A stretch of 64,000 nt of DNA from Nocardia anaemiae NBRC 100462. Lineage in GTDB: Bacteria > Actinomycetota > Actinomycetes > Mycobacteriales > Mycobacteriaceae. Location: positions 1 through 64,000 of the forward strand of contig NZ_BDAZ01000073.1 of the NCBI RefSeq assembly GCF_001612725.1, read 5' to 3'. The notes beneath the pieces were generated by a model. It was not told the DNA's origin. It did not search any database and saw only the letters and a program-made list of their open reading frames with translations. A program made the position numbers and the translations under genes. Positions 52,374-61,587 of this stretch are shown here, piece after piece; the stretch's first letter is position 1, and each line of letters starts with the position of its first letter.

Positions 52374-53009
52374 ATGAGCAACGGACGACGGATGCACTAT
52401 GCGAGGGGTCGCGAAAGGCGGGATGAGTTGATCAACGCCGCGATTGCGATCATCGCCGAGCGCGGCCTCGAACGCGTGACCTTCCGGGCGGTGGCCGACT
52501 ATGCCGGTTACCCCGCTTCTACGACGAGCTACTTCTTCGCCTCGGTCGACGAGGTGATCGACGCCGCCATCACCCGCGTCGCCGAAACCATTACCGGCAA
52601 GGTCGTCGCGCTGTTGCGGACAGCCCATTCAGGCGCCATTACCCGCGAACAATTAGCGGACAGCATCATCGACCTGGTTTCCAATCAGGACAACAACGAT
52701 TCCATCGCCCAGTTCGAGGCCTATCTCGCCGTCCGACGCCGAAGCGAGTTGAGTCAACCCGTTGAGCGCATCATGGGTGTGCTCGAGGATGCCACCAAAC
52801 AGGCATTGGAGATCTTCGGTGTCACGGATCCGCACATTCCAGCCAAGCAGTTCAGTGCCCTTATTGATGGCTTCACGCTGCAGAAAATCGCACGGCCGGG
52901 CGATCCTGACATCGACTGGGCGATGCGCGACCTCATGTTGCGGGTCCTCGACTCTTACGTCGGTACATCAAGGGCTGTTACGGACGGGGCACCACGACTG
53001 AGTAGCTGA
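52374..53009 (+). CDS. TetR family regulator of the amine catabolism operon
   Basis: This 211-residue protein has a TetR helix-turn-helix at residues about 25-70 (V-T-F-R-A-V-A-D-Y-A-G-Y-P-A-S-T-T-S-Y-F-F-A) and an all-helical ligand domain. It is divergent from the six-gene operon with a perfect palindrome between them. No ribosome site is visible upstream of ATG 52374. About 270 nt of featureless sequence follows before the Amt gene. Confidence 0.92.
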   Translation: MSNGRRMHYARGRERRDELINAAIAIIAERGLERVTFRAVADYAGYPASTTSYFFASVDEVIDAAITRVAETITGKVVALLRTAHSGAITREQLADSIIDLVSNQDNNDSIAQFEAYLAVRRRSELSQPVERIMGVLEDATKQALEIFGVTDPHIPAKQFSALIDGFTLQKIARPGDPDIDWAMRDLMLRVLDSYVGTSRAVTDGAPRLSS

Positions 53010-53283
53010 GGAGCCTACGGCGGAAGTTGAGGAAAGTTCGACGTTCGCTGCGCCCTGCGCCGAAGGCAGACCCGCATTGCCCCAGGTTGGCCGGACGACG
53101 CTCGCCTGGGTTGGCAGCCGCTGTGCCGCGGCTGTAGAGCGACGATCACCTGTTGATCGCCGCTCAGCTGACAGGCTGCTCGATCGCTCGGGTATCGCGA
53201 TGGCGAATGAACGGGTCTATGGCCTATCGATCGCACGTTCTCCGGGACGTCGAGTCGAAGCCCCGGAAACGTGCGGTCCAGAA

Positions 53284-54633
53284 TTATTCGACGGTGGCCG
53301 CCGCCTCGTCGATCATGGCCTCGGCCATCGCGACCGCGTCGGCCGGTTCGGGTCTAGCCGACGAGGCAGTGAAATGCTCTAAGACATAGGCGGTTTCACT
53401 ATGGACCGAGAGATCCAGGCCCGTCGCCTCGCTCTCCTCATCGACTCGGATGCCGCCGACCATCTGCATAACCTTGGCGATGACGAAGGTCACCACAAAG
53501 GTGTAGGCGAGCACCGCCAGCGCAGCCGCTGTCTGCCGCCACAGCTGGTCGAAGCCGCCGCCGTAGAAGAGTCCGGCCACCGCATTCGGCGCCGACGGAT
53601 CGGCCAGCAAGCCGATGAGCACAGTGCCGAGAATGCCTCCCGCCAAGTGAATTCCGACCACATCGAGCGAATCGTCGAAGCCGAAACGGTACTTCAGCGA
53701 CACCGCGAAGCAGCACACCGCACCGCAGGCCGCGCCGACCACGAGTGCGCCCAGCGGCGACACCGCGCCGCAGGCGGGCGTGATGCCAACCAGTGCCGCG
53801 ATGAGGCCGGAAGCCCCGCCGAGGGTGGTGGCGTGGCCCTCCTTCAGCTTCTCGACCGCCAGCCAAGCCAGAATGCCCGCACAGGAGGCGGCCAGGGTGT
53901 TGAGCACGACCACCGAAGCACTGTTGCCGGAGGACAGCGCGGAGCCGCCGTTGAAGCCGAACCAGCCGAAGAACAGAATCCCCGCACCCAGCATGGTGAG
54001 CGGAAGGCTGTGCGGCCGTGGTGAATTCGGAAAGACATGGCGCTTGCCGAGCACCAGCGCGAGCGCGAGTCCGGCCACGCCGGCATTGATGTGCACTGCG
54101 GTGCCGCCCGCGAAGTCGATGGCCTTCAGCTTGTTCGCGATCCAGCCGCCGTGCACCGACCCGTCCTTGGCGTCGAACGCGAAAACCCAATGGGCGACCG
54201 GGAAGTAGACCAGCAGCGCCCAGATGCCCGCGAAGATCATCCACGATCCGAACTTCATGCGGTCGGCCACCGCGCCGGCGATGAGCGCGACCGTCAGTGC
54301 GGCGAAAAGCAATTGGAACGCCGAGAAGATCGCGGGCGGCAGTCCGGGTGTCGTCGGTGCGTCGAGCAACTTGGAGGATCCGAAGTACTCCATCGGGTCG
54401 CCTAGCAAGCCGAGACCGCCCACGGAGTCCCCGAATGATGCCGAGTAGCCGACGACGATCCAGAGCACGCCCACCACCGCGAGCGCGCCGAAGACCATCA
54501 TGGCCATATTCAGTGTGTTCTTGACGCTGACCATGCCGCCGTAGAACAGCGCCAGTCCCGCCACCATGATCGACACGGCCGCGAAGGCGGCGAGCATCCA
54601 CGCGGTGTCGGCCGCAGCAACTGCTTGCTCCAT
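53284..54633 (-). CDS. amt: Ammonium transporter
   Basis: Moves ammonium/ammonia across the membrane. The 449-residue product has eleven TM segments and an amt signature (D-F-A-G-G-T-A-V-H-I-N-A-G, with the first pore His; G-I-H-L-A-G-G-I-L-G-T with the second). It starts F-A-A-V-S-I-M-V-A-G-L-A-L-F-Y-G-G-M, typical of Amt. The C-terminus carries an extra acidic tail of about 40 residues. AGGT lies upstream of ATG 54633. It is divergent from the glutamine-synthetase operon and shares its promoter region. Confidence 0.96.
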   Translation of the reverse strand: MEQAVAAADTAWMLAAFAAVSIMVAGLALFYGGMVSVKNTLNMAMMVFGALAVVGVLWIVVGYSASFGDSVGGLGLLGDPMEYFGSSKLLDAPTTPGLPPAIFSAFQLLFAALTVALIAGAVADRMKFGSWMIFAGIWALLVYFPVAHWVFAFDAKDGSVHGGWIANKLKAIDFAGGTAVHINAGVAGLALALVLGKRHVFPNSPRPHSLPLTMLGAGILFFGWFGFNGGSALSSGNSASVVVLNTLAASCAGILAWLAVEKLKEGHATTLGGASGLIAALVGITPACGAVSPLGALVVGAACGAVCCFAVSLKYRFGFDDSLDVVGIHLAGGILGTVLIGLLADPSAPNAVAGLFYGGGFDQLWRQTAAALAVLAYTFVVTFVIAKVMQMVGGIRVDEESEATGLDLSVHSETAYVLEHFTASSARPEPADAVAMAEAMIDEAAATVE

Positions 54634-54735
54634 TTTGCACCTGACCTAGTGATTCGCACCAAAACGCTGTTCATGACAAGAATCAGCGTTGCCTGTCAGT
54701 GAACATCTACTTTTATTTCACCCGCCAGCACTGCT

Positions 54736-54752
54736 GTGACAAATCTGTTAAC
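54736..54752. promoter_or_regulatory. Candidate GlnR box
   Basis: GTGAC-AAATCT-GTTAAC (reverse: GTTAAC-AGATTT-GTCAC) resembles the actinobacterial GlnR pattern GTNAC-N6-GNNAC. It lies 103 nt from the Amt start and 87 nt from the oxidoreductase start. The 9-mer TTCATGACA occurs on both sides of it. Confidence 0.5.
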
Positions 54753-54838
54753 TAGCCATCGACCAGCAGGCGCGGTTTCATAGTATGCAACAATGATTCA
54801 TGACAGAAGACAAACTACGAAGCTGAGGTGGCACCAGC

Positions 54839-56026
54839 ATGACCGACACCGCTGAGTTCCTGATCATCGGAGGCGGACTGGAAGGGCTTGCCATCGCCTT
54901 CTCGCTGGCCGAACGCGGCGCGACCGATGTGCTGGTGCTGGAGCGAAACACCCTGTGCTCCGGGATGACCGGAAAGTCCAGCGGCGTGGTCCGCTGCCAC
55001 TACGGCGCACCGTCACTGGCCGCCATGTCGTGGTGGTCGGTGCCGTTCTTCGAGAACGCCCGCGAAATCCTCGGCGACGACCTGGGTTTTCGACAGTGCG
55101 GATATGTGGTCGGCGTCGGCCCGGAGAATGTGGACCCGCTGAAGGCGAATGTGGCCACACAGCAGAGCATCGGCATCGGCGTGGAGCTCATCGGTCCGGC
55201 CGAGATGGCCGAGCTGTGGCCCGGCCTCCGGCTGGAGGACTTCGCCGCCTTCGCCTATGAACCACGTGGCGGGCGGGGCGAGGCATACCTGACCGGAATG
55301 GCTTTCGCCACAGTCGCCCGCCAACGCGGAGTACGCATTCGGCAGCAGGCGGCCGTCGCCGAACTGGTCGAGAAGGCGGGCCGCGTCATCGGTGCGCGCC
55401 TGGACGACGGATCGGAAATACACGCCGGAACCGTCATCGTCGCAGCCGGACCGTGGACGCCTACTATCACCGCCACTGTAGACATAGACACCCCGGTGAA
55501 AGCCCAACGCGCCCAACTCGTTCTGATCGATCAAGGCGAGCCGTTACCCCAGGTCCCTGTGCTCTCGGATCTCGCGAGCCTGCAATACCTCTGCCGCGAA
55601 CCCAATGGTGAACTGCTGGCCGGCAATAGCGATCACGCCGTGCCGGAGTACATAGACCCGGACGATTTCGTGAACCGCGCCGATGACTCCACCATCGAAA
55701 AGGTCATCGGCAGGCTGGATCACCGTCTGCCGCACATGCCCGATCCGCGTATCAGCGGCAGCTATGTCGGCGCCTACGACGTGACGCCCGACTACAACCC
55801 CATCATCGGCCCAGCTCCGATGCCGGGCCTGTTCCTGGCGACCGGTTTCTCCGGCCACGGTTTCAAGATCTCACCCGCCGTCGGCCGCCTGGTGGCGGAT
55901 CTGCTGTTGACCGGCAGCACCGAGCTACCGAATGTCGACGCCGCCGACTTCCGCTACGAGCGGTTCGCCGAGGGCCGCCCACTGCTCAGCCAGCACCCGT
56001 ATGCCGGTGCCAGCGAAATGCGCTGA
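54839..56026 (+). CDS. FAD-dependent oxidoreductase (DAO/sarcosine-oxidase-like)
   Basis: Probable oxidative demethylation or deamination of an N-methyl or D-amino acid. The 395-residue product has L-I-I-G-G-G-L-E-G-L-A-I-A at the N-terminus (Rossmann FAD), S-S-G-V-V-R-C-H-Y, and the C-terminal D-Y-N-P-I-I-G-P-A-P, then A-T-G-F-S-G-H-G-F-K-I-S-P, typical of sarcosine/dimethylglycine oxidase beta-type subunits. GAGGTGG precedes ATG. It is the first gene of the nitrogen operon; it may act with the glutamine-synthetase-like and MgsABC-like enzymes that follow. Confidence 0.9.
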   Translation: MTDTAEFLIIGGGLEGLAIAFSLAERGATDVLVLERNTLCSGMTGKSSGVVRCHYGAPSLAAMSWWSVPFFENAREILGDDLGFRQCGYVVGVGPENVDPLKANVATQQSIGIGVELIGPAEMAELWPGLRLEDFAAFAYEPRGGRGEAYLTGMAFATVARQRGVRIRQQAAVAELVEKAGRVIGARLDDGSEIHAGTVIVAAGPWTPTITATVDIDTPVKAQRAQLVLIDQGEPLPQVPVLSDLASLQYLCREPNGELLAGNSDHAVPEYIDPDDFVNRADDSTIEKVIGRLDHRLPHMPDPRISGSYVGAYDVTPDYNPIIGPAPMPGLFLATGFSGHGFKISPAVGRLVADLLLTGSTELPNVDAADFRYERFAEGRPLLSQHPYAGASEMR

Positions 56027-56068
56027 ACCCCAACCTATCCGATGTATCCCGCTGTTCCAGGAGCCGAC

Positions 56069-57412
56069 ATGGCGATAGACACCCCCGCCGCGACCGTCAC
56101 GGCAATCACCACCCACCCCTCCCTCGCCGAGCAGGCCCAGGCCAGCGGCACCGCCTTCATCCTGGCAGTGTTCACCACGCTGTCCGGCAAACCCTGCGCC
56201 AAACTGGTTCCGGTGCAGGCGGTGGACCAACTCGCCGAGGACGGCGTGGGGTTCGCCGGATACGCCGCGGGCATGATCGGGCAGCAGCCCCGTGATCCGG
56301 ATCTGATGGCATTCCCGGACCCGGCGACCTTCACGCCGATTCCGTTCGTCCGCCCTGGATTGGCGATGGTGCACTGCACGCCGCATGTGGAGGGCAAACC
56401 GTGGCCATTCGCGCCACGGGTCATCCTGCAGCGCACCCTTGCTCGCGCGGCCGAGCGCGGCTACACCGTGAATGTCGGCGCTGAGATCGAGTATTTCCTG
56501 GTCGAACGGACGTCGCGGGGGCTGGCCCCGGCCGATGTCGCCGATGTCAGCCTGCAGCCCTGTTACGACGCGCGCGACGTGACGCGCATGTACGACCATT
56601 TGGCCGAGGTATCGCAAGCCATGAACTCGTTGGGCTGGGGTAATTACGCCAGCGACCACGAGGACGCCAACGGACAGTTCGAGCAGAACTTCGACTACGC
56701 CGACGCGCTCACCACCGCCGACCGCGTGATCACCGCCCGCTATCTGCTCTCGGTGATCGCCGAAAAACGCGGCATGAAGGCCACTTTCATGCCCAAGCCG
56801 TTCACCGACCGCACCGGGTCGGGCATGCACATGCACCTGTCGCTGTGGTCGGATGACCGACCGCTTTTTCCGGATGCCACAGACCCACGCGGTCTCGGCC
56901 TTTCGCCGACCGCATACAGCTTCCTCGCGGGAATGCTCGACCACGCCTGCGCACTCCAAGGCGTTATCGCTCCAACAGTGAACTCGTACAAGCGAATCGG
57001 CGCGACCAACACGACCAGCGGTGCGACCTGGTCGCCACGCCATGCCACCTACGGCGGCAATGATCGCACTCATTACCTGCGTGTCCCGGACCCACACCGA
57101 GTCGAACTGCGCGGGGCCGATGGCTCCGCGAACCCCTACCTGGCGATGGCCGCCGCAATAGCCGCTGGTCTCGATGGGATCAAGCGGGAACTGGATCCCG
57201 GAGCACCCGGTGAACGTCAGGGCGACATGCTCCCGATGACGCTTGTACACGCCATGGACGCGCTGGAATCCGATCCAGTGCTCACCTCCGCTCTAGATAT
57301 CGCCGGTCCCGGCGTCGCCGCCTACTTCGCGGACCGCAAGCGCGAGGAGTTCTTCGCCTGGCACAACACGGTCTCCGATTGGGAGATCGAGCACTATCTC
57401 ACTGCTTTCTGA
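56069..57412 (+). CDS. glnT: Glutamine synthetase-like ligase (GlnT/GMAS type)
   Basis: Joins an amine to glutamate with ATP. This 447-residue protein has the beta-grasp N-domain, then V-G-A-E-I-E-Y-F-L-V with metal Glu, F-E-Q-N-F, G-S-G-M-H-M-H-L-S-L-W for ATP/metal, N-S-Y-K-R-I and R-V-P-D-P-H-R-V-E-L-R. Compared with GlnA the adenylylation loop is missing, as in type III-like GlnT and gamma-glutamylmethylamide synthetase. ATG 56069 has AGGAG 6 nt upstream; ATG 56042 is in frame. Neighbours support methylamine or secondary amine assimilation. Confidence 0.88.
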   Translation: MAIDTPAATVTAITTHPSLAEQAQASGTAFILAVFTTLSGKPCAKLVPVQAVDQLAEDGVGFAGYAAGMIGQQPRDPDLMAFPDPATFTPIPFVRPGLAMVHCTPHVEGKPWPFAPRVILQRTLARAAERGYTVNVGAEIEYFLVERTSRGLAPADVADVSLQPCYDARDVTRMYDHLAEVSQAMNSLGWGNYASDHEDANGQFEQNFDYADALTTADRVITARYLLSVIAEKRGMKATFMPKPFTDRTGSGMHMHLSLWSDDRPLFPDATDPRGLGLSPTAYSFLAGMLDHACALQGVIAPTVNSYKRIGATNTTSGATWSPRHATYGGNDRTHYLRVPDPHRVELRGADGSANPYLAMAAAIAAGLDGIKRELDPGAPGERQGDMLPMTLVHAMDALESDPVLTSALDIAGPGVAAYFADRKREEFFAWHNTVSDWEIEHYLTAF

Positions 57413-57438
57413 ACTGTCGAAATCCTTTGGAGGACATC

Positions 57439-58338
57439 ATGTGCGGCATTGTCGGCTTGCACTTGCGCGACCCCGCGCTTTATCCATGCCTTGGCGAACT
57501 GCTCACCGGCATGCTGGACCAGATGTGTGACCGTGGCCCCGACTCGGCCGGGATGGCAGTCTATGGCGATCCGGTGTGGTCACCGCCCGGCACCGCGACC
57601 GTCTCGCTCCTGGATTCCCCACTCTCCGCAGCCGAACTCGCCGAGCAGCTCACGGCGACCGCTGGCGCGCCGGTCACCGCGCTGGATCTCGATCCGACCG
57701 TGGTGCTGAATTCCGTTGCCACAGTGGATGAACTGGTCGCGGCGGCGCGGAAAGTGGCCCCGCACGCCCGCGTCATCGGCTCCGGTGCCGACCTCACCGT
57801 ACTCAAGGGTGTCGGCAATCCGACCGCACTCGCGCACCGCTTCGGGCTGCCGTCCGCGCAGGGTTGGCAGGGTGTCGCACATACCCGCATGGCGACCGAA
57901 TCCGCGGTCACCGCGGAAGGCTCACACCCCTTCTCGGTGGGCAACGGCCAGTGTCTGGTCCACAATGGCTCGTTCAGCAACCACATGAGCATCAAGCACG
58001 AATTGCAGCGCCGCGGTGTCGAATTCGACAGCGAGAACGACACCGAGGTCGGCGCGCGATTCGTCGCCGATCAGCTGGCGCAGTGCGCGGACCTGGAGAA
58101 AGCGCTGCTGTTGTTGAACGAGGTGTTCGACGGCTTTTACACGCTGCTGGTATCGACCAGCGATTCCTTTGCCGTGGTGCGCGATGCCATCGCCTGCAAG
58201 CCCGCGGTGATCGCCGAGACCGACCGCTGGGTGGCCATGGCGTCGGAGTATCGCGCCCTGGCGAATCTGCCCGGCGTCGAACAGGCCCGAATCTTCGAAC
58301 CCGAGCCGGAAGAGGTGTACATATGGCGGCGATCGTGA
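57439..58338 (+). CDS. Class II glutamine amidotransferase (GlxB/MgsA type)
   Basis: Releases ammonia (or transfers the amide) from glutamine or a gamma-glutamyl amide. The 299-residue Ntn hydrolase has the catalytic Cys as residue 2 in M-C-G-I-V-G, C-D-R-G-P-D-S-A-G-M, and L-V-H-N-G-S-F-S-N-H. TTTGGAGGA precedes ATG 57439. It overlaps the next gene by 16 nt, a common sign of a three-subunit complex with the GXGXG and FMN proteins. Confidence 0.93.
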   Translation: MCGIVGLHLRDPALYPCLGELLTGMLDQMCDRGPDSAGMAVYGDPVWSPPGTATVSLLDSPLSAAELAEQLTATAGAPVTALDLDPTVVLNSVATVDELVAAARKVAPHARVIGSGADLTVLKGVGNPTALAHRFGLPSAQGWQGVAHTRMATESAVTAEGSHPFSVGNGQCLVHNGSFSNHMSIKHELQRRGVEFDSENDTEVGARFVADQLAQCADLEKALLLLNEVFDGFYTLLVSTSDSFAVVRDAIACKPAVIAETDRWVAMASEYRALANLPGVEQARIFEPEPEEVYIWRRS

Positions 58339-59018
58339 CCGAGCGCACCATCTTGGATGTAGCCGAAAAGGGCACGCGTGCGGTCAATTCCGCCCTGCTG
58401 GCCGCCGATGCTCCAGCGAGGGCGACCATCGCGAACCCGCGAGGCGCCCATGCATTGGCATGCGGACTGGACCGCGACACCGACGTTGTCATCGAAGGCC
58501 ACGTCGGCTACTACTGCGCCGGTATGAATCAGCACGCCAACGTAACTGTCAACGGCAGCGCCGGGGTCGGCGTCGCGGAGAACATGATGTCCGGCATCGT
58601 GCGCGTGTGCGGCGACGCCTCCCAATCGGCGGGCGCGACCGCACACGGCGGCCTGCTGGTGATCGAGGGCAATGCCGGTGCGCGCTGTGGCATATCGATG
58701 AAAGGCGTGGACATCGTGGTCGGTGGCAGCATCGGCCACATGAGCGCCTTCATGGGCCAGGCCGGCCGCCTGGTCGTGCTGGGCGATGCCGGTGAAGCGC
58801 TGGGTGATTCGCTCTACGAAGCGCGCATTTACGTGCGCGGGAAGGTCGCATCGCTGGGCGCGGACTGCGTGCGCAAACCCATGCTCACCGAGCATCTGGA
58901 TGAGCTGCGCGAACTGTTGTCGAGGGCCGGATTCGACGCCGACCCCGCGGAATTCACCCGTTATGGCTCGGCCCGCCAGCTCTATCACTTCCATGTCGAC
59001 AATGCCGGAGCGTACTGA
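58323..59018 (+). CDS. GXGXG-repeat subunit (GlxC/MgsB type)
   Basis: This 231-residue protein carries the glutamate-synthase alpha-subunit C-terminal beta-helix: repeated G-x-x-G-x-x-x-G strands such as V-I-E-G-H-V-G-Y-Y-C-A-G-M, V-C-G-D-A-S-Q-S-A-G and V-V-G-G-S-I-G-H-M. It is structural and channels ammonia between the amidotransferase and FMN subunits. ATG 58323 overlaps the GlxB-like stop region. Confidence 0.92.
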   Translation: MAAIVTERTILDVAEKGTRAVNSALLAADAPARATIANPRGAHALACGLDRDTDVVIEGHVGYYCAGMNQHANVTVNGSAGVGVAENMMSGIVRVCGDASQSAGATAHGGLLVIEGNAGARCGISMKGVDIVVGGSIGHMSAFMGQAGRLVVLGDAGEALGDSLYEARIYVRGKVASLGADCVRKPMLTEHLDELRELLSRAGFDADPAEFTRYGSARQLYHFHVDNAGAY

Positions 59019-59021
59019 ACC

Positions 59022-60335
59022 ATGACCAATCCCGCCCTGCGCGAATCCGCGACCTTCGACCGCCGCGCCATCGCCGAGATCCAGCGCGCCGCCGATACCG
59101 GCATCTACGACATCCGCGGTTGGGGCGCAAAACGCGCGCTTCCACACTTCGACGACCTGCTGTTCCTGGGCGCGTCCATGTCGCGCTACCCCCTCGAAGG
59201 CTACCGCGAACGCTGCGACAGCGATGTGATACTCGGGGACCGCTACGCCAAACGTCCACTGCACCTGGATATCCCGATCACGATCGCCGGCATGAGCTTC
59301 GGCGCGCTGTCCGGCCCTGCCAAGGAAGCGCTGGGTCGCGGCGCGAGCGCGGTCGGCACCTCCACTACGACCGGCGACGGGGGCATGACACCGGAAGAAC
59401 GTAGCCAGTCCAAACACCTTGTCTACCAGTACCTTCCGTCACGTTACGGTATGAACCCGGACGATCTCCGCAAGGCTGACGCCATCGAGGTCGTCCTCGG
59501 CCAGGGTGCGAAACCGGGTGGCGGTGGCATGCTGCTCGGCCAGAAGATCAGCGAACGCGTCGCCGGCATGCGCACCCTGCCCCAGGGCATCGACCAGCGC
59601 AGCGCCTGCCGCCACCCCGACTGGACCGGCCCCGACGACCTGGCCATCAAGATCCTGGAACTGCGCGAGATCACCCAGTGGGAAAAACCGATCTACATCA
59701 AGATCGGTGCGACGCGCACCTATTACGACGTGAAACTGGCCGTGAAGGCGGGCGCGGACGTCGTGGTGGTGGACGGCATGCAGGGCGGTACCGCCGCCAC
59801 CCAGGACGTCTTCATCGAACACGTCGGCATCCCCACCCTGGCCGCCATCCCGCAGGCAGTCCAGGCGCTACAGGAACTCCGAGTGCATCGCAAGGTGCAG
59901 CTCATCGTCTCCGGTGGGATCCGCACGGGTGCGGATGTGGCCAAGGCCATGGCGCTGGGCGCGGATGCGGTCGCCATCGGCACCGCGGCCCTGATCGCCC
60001 TGGGCGACAACAGTCCTCGCTTCGCCGCCCAATACGAGGCGCTCGGCTCCGCGCCAGGTTTCTACGACGACTTCCAGGACGGTCGCGACCCCGCGGGCAT
60101 CACGACCCAGGACCCGGACCTGGCATCTCGTCTCGATCCGATAGAAGGTGGCCGCCGACTGGCCAACTACCTGCGCGTGCTCACCATGGAGGCACAGACC
60201 CTGGCCCGCGCCTGCGGCAAATCCCATCTGCGCAATCTCGAACCCGAGGACCTGGTCGCACTGACCGTGGAGGCCGCCGCAATGGCACGAGTTCCGCTGG
60301 CGGGCACGAACTGGATTCCGGGGGAACGTGCATGA
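59022..60335 (+). CDS. FMN-binding glutamate synthase-like subunit (GlxD/MgsC type)
   Basis: This 437-residue TIM-barrel protein of the glutamate synthase catalytic domain shows M-S-F-G-A-L-S-G-P-A-K-E-A-L, G-E-G/G-D-G-G-M-T-P-E-E-R region, the Fe-S/FMN segment with Q-G-A-K-P-G-G-G-G-M-L-L, V-V-V-D-G-M-Q-G-G-T-A-A, and I-V-S-G-G-I-R-T-G-A-D-V-A-K. It forms, with the previous two, an N-methylglutamate-synthase or glutamate-synthase-like complex. Its stop overlaps the next start (ATGA). Confidence 0.93.
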   Translation: MTNPALRESATFDRRAIAEIQRAADTGIYDIRGWGAKRALPHFDDLLFLGASMSRYPLEGYRERCDSDVILGDRYAKRPLHLDIPITIAGMSFGALSGPAKEALGRGASAVGTSTTTGDGGMTPEERSQSKHLVYQYLPSRYGMNPDDLRKADAIEVVLGQGAKPGGGGMLLGQKISERVAGMRTLPQGIDQRSACRHPDWTGPDDLAIKILELREITQWEKPIYIKIGATRTYYDVKLAVKAGADVVVVDGMQGGTAATQDVFIEHVGIPTLAAIPQAVQALQELRVHRKVQLIVSGGIRTGADVAKAMALGADAVAIGTAALIALGDNSPRFAAQYEALGSAPGFYDDFQDGRDPAGITTQDPDLASRLDPIEGGRRLANYLRVLTMEAQTLARACGKSHLRNLEPEDLVALTVEAAAMARVPLAGTNWIPGERA

Positions 60336-61579
60336 GCGAGAAAACTTCATCGGACGCACCGGTTTTCGACTCGCTCTGGGCGGAGATAGCAGATATCGGG
60401 CACCACACGGGCACCGGCGGATATCGTCGCTTCGCGTGGTCAGACGCCGATCTCACACTGCGCGAATGGTTTCGCGGCTGCGCGGCCGCCAGGTCGATGG
60501 ATCTCGAGGAGGATCGTAACGGCAACCTGTGGGCCTGGTGGCTGCCCAACAATTGGATCGGCGATCCGAAGGGAGCCTTCGTCACCGGCTCCCACCTGGA
60601 TTCCGTACCCGACGGCGGAGCTTTCGACGGCCCACTGGGCGTCGTATCCGCATTCTCAGCGGTGGATCTCCTGCGCGAGCGCGGCATCGAGCCTTCGCTA
60701 CCGATTGCGGTGGTGTCGTTTTCGGACGAGGAGGGCGCGCGGTTCGGCGTCGCCTGTATCGGTTCGCAGCTGACCACCGGCATGCTGGCCCCCGAGCGCG
60801 CACTAGGGCTCCGCGATATCGACGGAATCACCCTCGCGGAGGCGCTGACCCGAGCCGGCCGTGACCCCCACCGACTCGGGCCCGACTCGACGCTCACCGA
60901 TCGTGTGGGTGTCTTCGTCGAACTCCACATCGAACAGGGCAGAGCACTGGACCTGGTCGACCGTCCACTGGCCCTCGCCTCGGCGATCTGGCCGCACGGC
61001 CGCTGGGAATTCGATTTCACCGGCGAGGCCAACCATGCCGGCGCCACCCGCCTGATCGACCGCCACGACCCCATGCTCGCCTTCGCCGCCGCAGTCCAGA
61101 CCGCTCGAGCCGAAGCATCGGCCTGCCACGCGGTCGCCACTTTCGGCAAGGTCCTGGTATCCCCCAACGGCACCAATGCGATCCCCTCCCGCGTCCGTGC
61201 CTGGCTGGACGCCCGCGCCGCCGACCAACCCACCCTCGACGCCCTGGTCGCCCGCATCACCGCCGCGGCCTACGCCGACGCCACCGTAGAGGGCATCGAC
61301 CTGGCCGTCCACACCGAATCCGTCACGCCCATAGTGGATTTCCCGTCCGAGCTCCGAACCCGCCTGGCCCGGGCCCTATCTCACCTGGGCGAGATTCCGG
61401 TCTTCCCCACCGCGGCGGGCCATGATGCCGGCATCCTGTCCGACCGTGTCCCCACCGCAATGCTGTTCGTACGCAACCCGACCGGCGTCTCCCATTCACC
61501 AGCGGAGCACGCCGACACCGCCGACTGTCACCTCGGCACTGTGGCCTTGGCCGATGTCATGACGGCCTGGGTCACCTGA
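60332..61579 (+). CDS. M20 family amidohydrolase (allantoate/N-carbamoyl amino acid)
   Basis: This 415-residue zinc-dependent hydrolase has T-G-S-H-L-D-S-V-P-D-G-G with the first metal ligands, S-D-E-E-G-A-R-F with the catalytic Glu, V-E-L-H-I-E-Q-G and, near the end, A-G-H-D-A-G-I-L. This is the pattern of allantoate amidohydrolase and L-N-carbamoylase. It would free ammonia from ureides or carbamoyl amino acids. Coupled by ATGA to the glutamate-synthase-like operon, it is probably the last structural gene. Confidence 0.9.
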   Translation: MSEKTSSDAPVFDSLWAEIADIGHHTGTGGYRRFAWSDADLTLREWFRGCAAARSMDLEEDRNGNLWAWWLPNNWIGDPKGAFVTGSHLDSVPDGGAFDGPLGVVSAFSAVDLLRERGIEPSLPIAVVSFSDEEGARFGVACIGSQLTTGMLAPERALGLRDIDGITLAEALTRAGRDPHRLGPDSTLTDRVGVFVELHIEQGRALDLVDRPLALASAIWPHGRWEFDFTGEANHAGATRLIDRHDPMLAFAAAVQTARAEASACHAVATFGKVLVSPNGTNAIPSRVRAWLDARAADQPTLDALVARITAAAYADATVEGIDLAVHTESVTPIVDFPSELRTRLARALSHLGEIPVFPTAAGHDAGILSDRVPTAMLFVRNPTGVSHSPAEHADTADCHLGTVALADVMTAWVT

Positions 61580-61587
61580 TCCGCCTT